DNA of 64,000 nt from Tistrella mobilis KA081020-065. GTDB taxonomy: Bacteria > Pseudomonadota > Alphaproteobacteria > Tistrellales > Tistrellaceae. Location of the stretch: the NCBI RefSeq assembly GCF_000264455.2, contig NC_017956.1, positions 3,206,001 to 3,270,000 on the forward strand, given 5' to 3'. A program made the position numbers and the translations under genes. The notes below the pieces were generated by a model. That model did not search any database, had not been told where the DNA came from, and was given only the letters and a program-made list of their open reading frames with translations. This document shows, piece after piece, positions 59,471 through 64,000 of this stretch (position 1 is the stretch's first letter; each line of letters opens with the position of its first letter).

Positions 59471-61033
59471 TCAGGGACGGGTGGTCCTGAGGATGGTGTG
59501 CAGGGCGGCGAAATCGCCGTTGAGCGGCCGGTCGTCGGCATAGGGGGCCACGCGTGCCCGGATGCGGCGATAGAGCGCGTCGGTGCGCGGCGCCCGGGCG
59601 AGGGCCGGGGGTTGCAGATCATAGGCCTGGGCGGCGGCCAGCAGCTCGATCGCCAGGATGCGCTCAAGATTGTCGAGCACCGCCAGCGCCTTGCCCGCGG
59701 CCGGGGTGGCGTGGGTCAGGATGTCTTCCTGAAGCGCCGAGGTGATGCCACCATCCAGGCTGGCCGGGGCGGCGAGCCGCCGGCATTCGGCAGCCAGCGC
59801 CGCGGCGGTGTACTGGGCGATCATGAAGCCCGAACACACCCCGCTGTCGCCGGCAAGGAAGGCCGGCAGCCGGCTGACCAGCGGGTTGACCAGCCGGTCG
59901 ACCCGGCGTTCCGAAATCGCGGCAAGCTCTGCCGCCGCCACCGCCAGCCCGTCCATGGCAAGACCCAGCGCCGCACCCACGGCATGCGCCTGGGAATGCA
60001 CCTCGGGTGCCTCGGGTGTGCCCGACACCGCCGGGTTGTCGGTGACGCTGGCAAGCTCCCGATCGACCACCACCGCCAGCTGCTCCACCTGGTCGCGCAC
60101 CGCACCATGGATCTGGGGGACGGCGCGCAGGCTCAGCGGATCCTGGGTGCGGCTGCCGGCGGCGGCGGCCAGCAGCTCGCTGCCGGCAAGCCAGGCATCG
60201 AGCCTGGCGCCGACAGTCTGCAGGCCCGGGGAGGTGCGCAGCGCCAGCGGTGCCGGCGCGAAGGCCCCCGCCTGGGCGCCCAGATTCTCGTAAGCCAGCG
60301 TCGCCGCGGCATCCGCCCAGTCCATCGCCCGGTCCATGCGGGAGAGCGCCAGACAGGCGAGGCCGGTGGCACAGGGTGTGCCGTTGACCAGGCTGAGACC
60401 TTCCTTGGCCTCCAGCACCAGCGGCTCCAGCCCGATCCTGGCCAGCGCCTCGCGGCCGGTCAGCAGCTCGGTCCCGTGGCGGGCCGTGCCATGGCCGATC
60501 AGCACCAGCCCGATCTGGGCCGCATGGGTCAGGTAGCCGACGGAGCCGCGCGACGGGATCACCGGCAGGATGTTGGCATTGAGCAGCGCCAGCAATACCT
60601 CGACCGTCTGCGGCCGCACGCCCGAGTGACCATGGGCAAAATTGGCGATCTGGGCCGCCATGATCGCCCGGGTCTCGGCCTCACCCAAAGGTTCGCCCAC
60701 GCCGCAGGCATGGCTGAACAGGATGTTGCGCGACAGGCTCTGCTGGGCGGAGCGGTCGATGATCACGTCGCAGAGCGCGCCGACACCGGTGTTGATGCCA
60801 TAGCCGCGGATGCCACGGTCGACCAGGGCGTCGACCACCCGGCGTGCCGCCTCGATCCGCGCCCAGGCAGCGGGCGACAGCTCCAGCCCGGCCCCTTCGG
60901 CAATGGAGGCGAGATCGCGCCAGCCGAGGACGCGGTCGAGGATGATGCGGTTCGCCTGCACGAGCGCCTCCGCGGTCACGTCCCCGGAAAGGAAGCCGTC
61001 CGGCGCGGCCGGATCCTGCATGGGATCAGTCAT
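59471..61033 (-). CDS. hutH: HutH-type aromatic amino acid lyase lacking the MIO tripeptide
   Basis: A 520-residue protein of the histidine/phenylalanine ammonia-lyase fold, an intact reading frame with conserved [12 protein letters not shown] (about 72-83), [53 protein letters not shown] and [16 protein letters not shown]. At the cofactor site, however, it reads [23 protein letters not shown]: after Gly166 the Ala-Ser-Gly that cyclises to the MIO electrophile is absent and the chain resumes at Tyr167 exactly three residues shorter. Without MIO, classical histidine deamination is not expected, yet the gene lies between the transporter and hutU. Start 61033 has GGAGG five bases ahead and overlaps hutV by eight bases. 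Confidence 0.88.
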   Translation of the reverse strand: MTDPMQDPAAPDGFLSGDVTAEALVQANRIILDRVLGWRDLASIAEGAGLELSPAAWARIEAARRVVDALVDRGIRGYGINTGVGALCDVIIDRSAQQSLSRNILFSHACGVGEPLGEAETRAIMAAQIANFAHGHSGVRPQTVEVLLALLNANILPVIPSRGSVGYLTHAAQIGLVLIGHGTARHGTELLTGREALARIGLEPLVLEAKEGLSLVNGTPCATGLACLALSRMDRAMDWADAAATLAYENLGAQAGAFAPAPLALRTSPGLQTVGARLDAWLAGSELLAAAAGSRTQDPLSLRAVPQIHGAVRDQVEQLAVVVDRELASVTDNPAVSGTPEAPEVHSQAHAVGAALGLAMDGLAVAAAELAAISERRVDRLVNPLVSRLPAFLAGDSGVCSGFMIAQYTAAALAAECRRLAAPASLDGGITSALQEDILTHATPAAGKALAVLDNLERILAIELLAAAQAYDLQPPALARAPRTDALYRRIRARVAPYADDRPLNGDFAALHTILRTTRP

Positions 61034-61847
61034 GTCCACCTCCGGTCCGGCGCTGGACGAAACGGGCGACATAGTCATTGGCGGGATTGGTCAGGATCTC
61101 GTCGGGGCTGCCGACCTGAACCAGGCGGCCATCCTTCAGGATCGCGATCTCCGAGCCGATGCGCAGCGCCTCGTCCAGATCATGGGTGATGAAGACGATG
61201 GTCTTGGCGAGGTTCTGTTGCAGCTGAAGCAGCTGGTCCTGCATGTCGGTGCGGATCAGCGGATCCAGCGCCGAGAAGGCCTCGTCCATCAGGATCACGT
61301 CGGTATCGGCGGCCAGCGCCCGGGCCAGACCCACGCGCTGTTTCATGCCGCCCGACAGCTGGTGCGGATATTTGTCTTCATAACCCGAGAGACCGACCGC
61401 CTCGATCCACTGCATGCCGATCGGCCGGGCCTCGGCGCGCGACAGGCCACGCACCCGCTGGCCATAGACGACGTTCTGCAGCACGGTGCGATGCGGCATC
61501 AGCCCGAAGCTCTGGAACACCATGCTGACCCGGTGGGTGCGGAAATCCCTGAGCGCCTTCGCCCCCAGATCCAGGATGTTGCGGCCGTCGAAGCGGACCT
61601 CGCCGGCGGTGGGCTCGATCAGCCGGTTGATGTGGCGGACCAGGGTCGACTTGCCCGAGCCCGACAGCCCCATGATCACGAAGATCCGGCCGGCACCGAT
61701 CGTCAGGCTGACATCGTCGAGACCGACGCTGCAGCCGGTGCGGGCCAGCACCTCGGCCTTGTCGAGCCCGTCCTTGACAAGCTTCAGAGCCGTGCCGGTA
61801 TCGCGGCCGAAGATCTTGTAGACATTGCGGATCTCGATCTCAGCCAT
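61026..61847 (-). CDS. hutV: Histidine/betaine-type ABC transporter ATP-binding protein (HutV/ProV family)
   Basis: A 273-residue ProV-family ATPase lacking the CBS domains found in E. coli ProV. A family-specific N-terminal part (IRNVYKIFGRDTGTALKLVKDGLDKAEVLARTG) precedes Walker A GLSGSGKSTL (about 61-70), the signature LSGGMKQRVGLARALA, Walker B VILMDEAFSALDP and the switch His in ITHDLDEALRIG. In Sinorhizobium HutV belongs to a histidine importer; the adjacent hut genes argue for histidine rather than betaine here. Its start overlaps the permease by eight bases and its end overlaps hutH by eight. Confidence 0.88.
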   Translation of the reverse strand: MAEIEIRNVYKIFGRDTGTALKLVKDGLDKAEVLARTGCSVGLDDVSLTIGAGRIFVIMGLSGSGKSTLVRHINRLIEPTAGEVRFDGRNILDLGAKALRDFRTHRVSMVFQSFGLMPHRTVLQNVVYGQRVRGLSRAEARPIGMQWIEAVGLSGYEDKYPHQLSGGMKQRVGLARALAADTDVILMDEAFSALDPLIRTDMQDQLLQLQQNLAKTIVFITHDLDEALRIGSEIAILKDGRLVQVGSPDEILTNPANDYVARFVQRRTGGGHD

Positions 61848-62697
61848 GACGGGCGTCCTCGTTGCGCGGCCGGCCGAAGCCCTGGGTGATGCGGTCGAGC
61901 ACGATGGCCAGGATCACGATGCCGAGCCCGGCTTCCAGCCCCTTGCCGACATCGAGCGTCTGAATGCCGTTCAGCACCTGCTCGCCCAGGCCGCGGGCAC
62001 CGATCATCGAGGCGACCACCACCATCGACAGGGCCATCATGATCGTCTGATTGAGGCCGGCCATGATGGTCGGCGTGGCCAGCGGCAGTTCCACCCCGAA
62101 CAGGATCTGGCGCGGGCTGCCGCCGAAGGCCTGCGCCGCCTCGATCACCTCGCGGTCGACCTGACGGATGCCCAGATCGGTGAGGCGGATCAGCGGCGGC
62201 ACGGCATAGATGATCGTGGCCAGCACGGCCGGCACCTTGCCCAGGCCGAAGAGCATGATCGCCGGGATCAGATAGACGAAGCTCGGCATGGTCTGCATCA
62301 CGTCGAGCACCGGCAGGGTGATGCCGCGCATGATCCGGCTTTTGGCGACCCAGATACCGACGGGGATGCCGATGACCACCGAGACCAGGGTCGCCATCAG
62401 CATCAGGGCCAGCGTCTGCATGGTCAGATCCCAGAGCCCGAGCACGCCCACGACCAGCAGCATCGCGGCGATCATCACCGTCGGTGCGATCCGGCGGGTC
62501 GCCTGCCAGGCGAGCCCCGTGAACACCAGGAACACCACCCACCAGGGCAGGCCGCGCAGGATCTGCTCGATGACCAGGATGCCCTGGAGGATGACGTTCG
62601 ACACGGCCTTGAACACGAAGCCGTAATCGACCACCAGCATCCGGACGAAGTCGTTGATCGGCCCGCGAATGGAGATGTGCAGGGACTCAGGGAACAT
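61840..62697 (-). CDS. hutW: Histidine/betaine-type ABC transporter permease (HutW/ProW family)
   Basis: A 285-residue inner-membrane permease with about six helices. The conserved ProW core is LMATLVSVVIGIPVGIWVAKSRIMRGITLPVLDVMQTMPSFVYLIPAIMLFGLGKVPAVLATIIYAVPPLIRLTDLGIRQVDREVIEAAQAFGGSPRQILFGVELPLATPTIMAG, which includes the ATPase-docking EAA loop. It pairs with HutV and the binding protein HutX. It is separated from hutX by 117 bases that contain a strong hairpin, a common arrangement that leaves more binding protein than permease mRNA. Specificity for histidine is inferred from neighbours. Confidence 0.9.
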   Translation of the reverse strand: MFPESLHISIRGPINDFVRMLVVDYGFVFKAVSNVILQGILVIEQILRGLPWWVVFLVFTGLAWQATRRIAPTVMIAAMLLVVGVLGLWDLTMQTLALMLMATLVSVVIGIPVGIWVAKSRIMRGITLPVLDVMQTMPSFVYLIPAIMLFGLGKVPAVLATIIYAVPPLIRLTDLGIRQVDREVIEAAQAFGGSPRQILFGVELPLATPTIMAGLNQTIMMALSMVVVASMIGARGLGEQVLNGIQTLDVGKGLEAGLGIVILAIVLDRITQGFGRPRNEDARHG

Positions 62698-62741
62698 GGG
62701 CTGGCTTCCTTGCCGCGGGTGAAGCGGAGGATGGCGCGGCC

Positions 62742-62768
62742 CCGCCGCCGGGCGGGGGCCGGCGGCGG
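62742..62768 (-). other. GC-rich hairpin between hutX and hutW
   Basis: CCGCCGCCGG (62742-62751) pairs perfectly with CCGGCGGCGG (62759-62768) around a 7-base loop. No U tract follows on the minus strand. It may stabilise the hutX message or partly attenuate transcription into hutW. Confidence 0.6.
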
Positions 62769-62814
62769 ACCGTGCGAGAGGCAGGGATGGAGGCTGCGGG
62801 CGAGGCGCGGCCCC

Positions 62815-63858
62815 TTACTTCACCGCCGCCTCGATCTTCGCCCGGGCCTCGGCCGGAACCCAGCCGCCCCAGACATCGCCCTTGGTCGCCAGGAAGCGCT
62901 TCGCGGCAGCCTCGGCATCGGCCTTTTCGTCGACCATGTAGGCGAGGCTGGCATTCACCTCGGCCAGCGGGAAGGTCGCCTTCTCCAGCATCTCGACGAT
63001 CTCGGGCGCCGCCTTGGCGAAATCGGCGTTCAGGCCATAGGCGACCTCGACCGCCGGGAAGGCGCAGCCGCGGTCGCGCTTGCCGGTGGCGCTGGTCAGC
63101 TCGGTCCAGCAGGCCTCGTCATAGGCCGGTTCCTTCAGCTGGACCAGATCGTACTTGCCCATGATCGCGGTCGGCGTCCAGTAGTAGAACAGGATCGGCT
63201 CGCCGCGCAGATAGGCGGCCGAGATCGCCGCATCCAGCGCGGTGCCGGTGCCGGGGCGGAAATTCACATAGTCGTCGGTGAGCTTGTAAGCCTGGAGCTT
63301 GGCGGTGTTGACGCCCTCGCAGGTCCAGCCCGAGGGGCAGTTCAGGAAGCGGCCCTTGGACGGCTCCTCCGGGTCGGTGAACAGCTTCACGATCGCCGGA
63401 TCCTTGAGCTGCTCCACCGTCTCCAGCTTGGGCGCGGTGGGGGCGATGCCGCGGGTGGTGTCGCCCTTGACCATATAGGCCGGGACATACCAGCCCTCGC
63501 TGGCGCCGACGAAGGTCTTGCCGACCGACACCACCTGGCCGGCGGCGGCAGCGTTGTTCCAGACGTCGCTGCGGCCGATCCATTCCTCGGCGAAGATCTG
63601 GACGTCGTTATTGGCGGTCGCCTGTTCCAGCGTCACCGAATTGCCGGGGATCGCATCCACGGCGCAGCCATAGCCTTCGGACAGGATGGTCTTCATCACC
63701 TCGGTGATGAAGGCACCGCTTTCCCAGTCGATGCCGGCAAAGGTGACGGTCTTGCCGTCCCCGCAATACGAGGCCTGGGCGCTGCCGGTGGAGACCGCGA
63801 ACACGGCGGCCGTGGTGGCGAGCGCGAGCTTGAGCGTGGTGAAGGTGAAATTCGACAC
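62815..63858 (-). CDS. hutX: Periplasmic OpuAC-type binding protein (HutX-like)
   Basis: A 347-residue exported binding protein. The GTG start (63858) has AAGGGA seven bases ahead and opens a signal peptide (TLKLALATTAAVFAVSTGSAQA, cut after about residue 29) followed by SYCGDGKTVTFAGIDWESGAFITEVMKTIL. OpuAC-family features include GYGCAVDAIPGNSVTLEQATANNDVQIFAEEWIGRSDVW, EGWYVPAYMVKGD and EPILFYYWTPTAIMGKYDLVQLKEP, where aromatic residues form the ligand cage. Four or more cysteines are present. Genetic linkage to hutVW and hutHUD suggests histidine as ligand; choline or proline betaine are the alternatives for this family. Confidence 0.88.
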   Translation of the reverse strand: MSNFTFTTLKLALATTAAVFAVSTGSAQASYCGDGKTVTFAGIDWESGAFITEVMKTILSEGYGCAVDAIPGNSVTLEQATANNDVQIFAEEWIGRSDVWNNAAAAGQVVSVGKTFVGASEGWYVPAYMVKGDTTRGIAPTAPKLETVEQLKDPAIVKLFTDPEEPSKGRFLNCPSGWTCEGVNTAKLQAYKLTDDYVNFRPGTGTALDAAISAAYLRGEPILFYYWTPTAIMGKYDLVQLKEPAYDEACWTELTSATGKRDRGCAFPAVEVAYGLNADFAKAAPEIVEMLEKATFPLAEVNASLAYMVDEKADAEAAAKRFLATKGDVWGGWVPAEARAKIEAAVK

Positions 63859-64000
63859 CGTGCGTTCCCTTTATTGCTTGGCGTACCCGGTCAGGATCTT
63901 CGGTCGTCGCCTCCTCGCCGGGCCGCACGGACAGGGGCCGCCGGGCCGGGGGTGCGCTTTGGCCCGCGCGCCCCCCGTCGTTCCCCGGAGCGCCACAGGC
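63859..64000. other. Upstream region of hutX at the window edge
   Basis: This 142-base stretch contains the hutX ribosome site but no recognisable gene or clear operator; it is GC-rich with short G and C runs. The hut promoter probably lies here or just outside the window. Confidence 0.4.

Noticed and set aside
59471-61033. hutH as a pseudogene
   Set aside because: The frame is open over 520 codons and all other family motifs are conserved; the missing MIO triad is a precise in-frame difference.
1-64000. tRNA, rRNA, insertion sequences, integrases, phage or plasmid replication genes
   Set aside because: None could be recognised by reading; no transposase or recombinase motifs, terminal inverted repeats or tRNA-like folds were seen, though short RNAs could escape notice without a covariance search.

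Overview
The window is about 64 kb of high-GC, densely packed DNA with short intergenic gaps, ATGA/GTGA stop-start overlaps and many GTG starts. Gene content (a HutXWV-type histidine transporter beside hut genes, chemoreceptor pairs, ECF sigma/anti-sigma, Irr/Fur-style iron uptake, an AlkC-like repair protein, cbiMNQO under a cobalamin riboswitch) points to a free-living alphaproteobacterium, probably in the Rhodospirillales/Tistrella neighbourhood; that placement is inference. No rRNA, tRNA, IS element, prophage or CRISPR array was found.

Layout. 1-7.1 kb: end of a MaoC-type hydratase, an epoxide hydrolase, a split LysO-type lysine exporter, a quinone oxidoreductase and an EmrAB-type drug efflux operon with its TetR regulator. 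7.3-16.2 kb: Pro/Ala-rich lipoprotein, ECF sigma/anti-sigma pair, an AfuABC-type ABC importer, FAD amine oxidase, TetR plus methionine aminopeptidase. 16.3-22.5 kb: LpxR-family outer-membrane protein, two tandem chemoreceptors of equal length, a DUF3574 lipoprotein and a COG3650 protein. 22.7-28.1 kb: ethanolamine ammonia-lyase eutBC, a YcaQ-type DNA glycosylase, an SMP-30 lactonase, a GNAT enzyme. 28.2-34.6 kb: a siderophore/heme-type TonB receptor and FecBCD-type ABC operon behind a Fur-like palindrome, and a LysR regulator.

34.7-41.7 kb is the most unusual region. A NarL/FixJ response regulator and a seven-helix histidine kinase are followed by two paralogous secreted six-cysteine proteins of unknown family and a TPR-containing lipoprotein whose C-terminal half reads as a secretin barrel. 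A 16-bp palindrome of the form TACCAT-N4-xxGGTA lies about 76-83 bp upstream of the start codons of the response regulator and of both secreted proteins, so the block looks like one self-contained signalling and export/assembly module. Parts of it are clearly lower in GC than the surroundings.

41.7-45.3 kb: an alcohol dehydrogenase divergent from an AcoR-like sigma-54 activator, with a textbook -24/-12 promoter and upstream palindromic enhancer sites. 45.4-48.3 kb: cbiMNQO cobalt importer under a cobalamin riboswitch whose expression hairpin sequesters the cbiM ribosome binding site; cbiQ carries a one-base frameshift. 48.5-55 kb: DGPF protein with its ECF42-type sigma factor, a cupin/TetR divergent pair sharing a 32-bp operator, a ferric-reductase-like flavocytochrome, and MarR plus a frameshifted FUSC exporter. 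55-57 kb: DUF72 and AlkC-like genes. 57-63.9 kb: histidine utilisation, hutX-W-V-H-U-D; the HutH protein lacks precisely the Ala-Ser-Gly tripeptide that forms the MIO cofactor in this lyase family.
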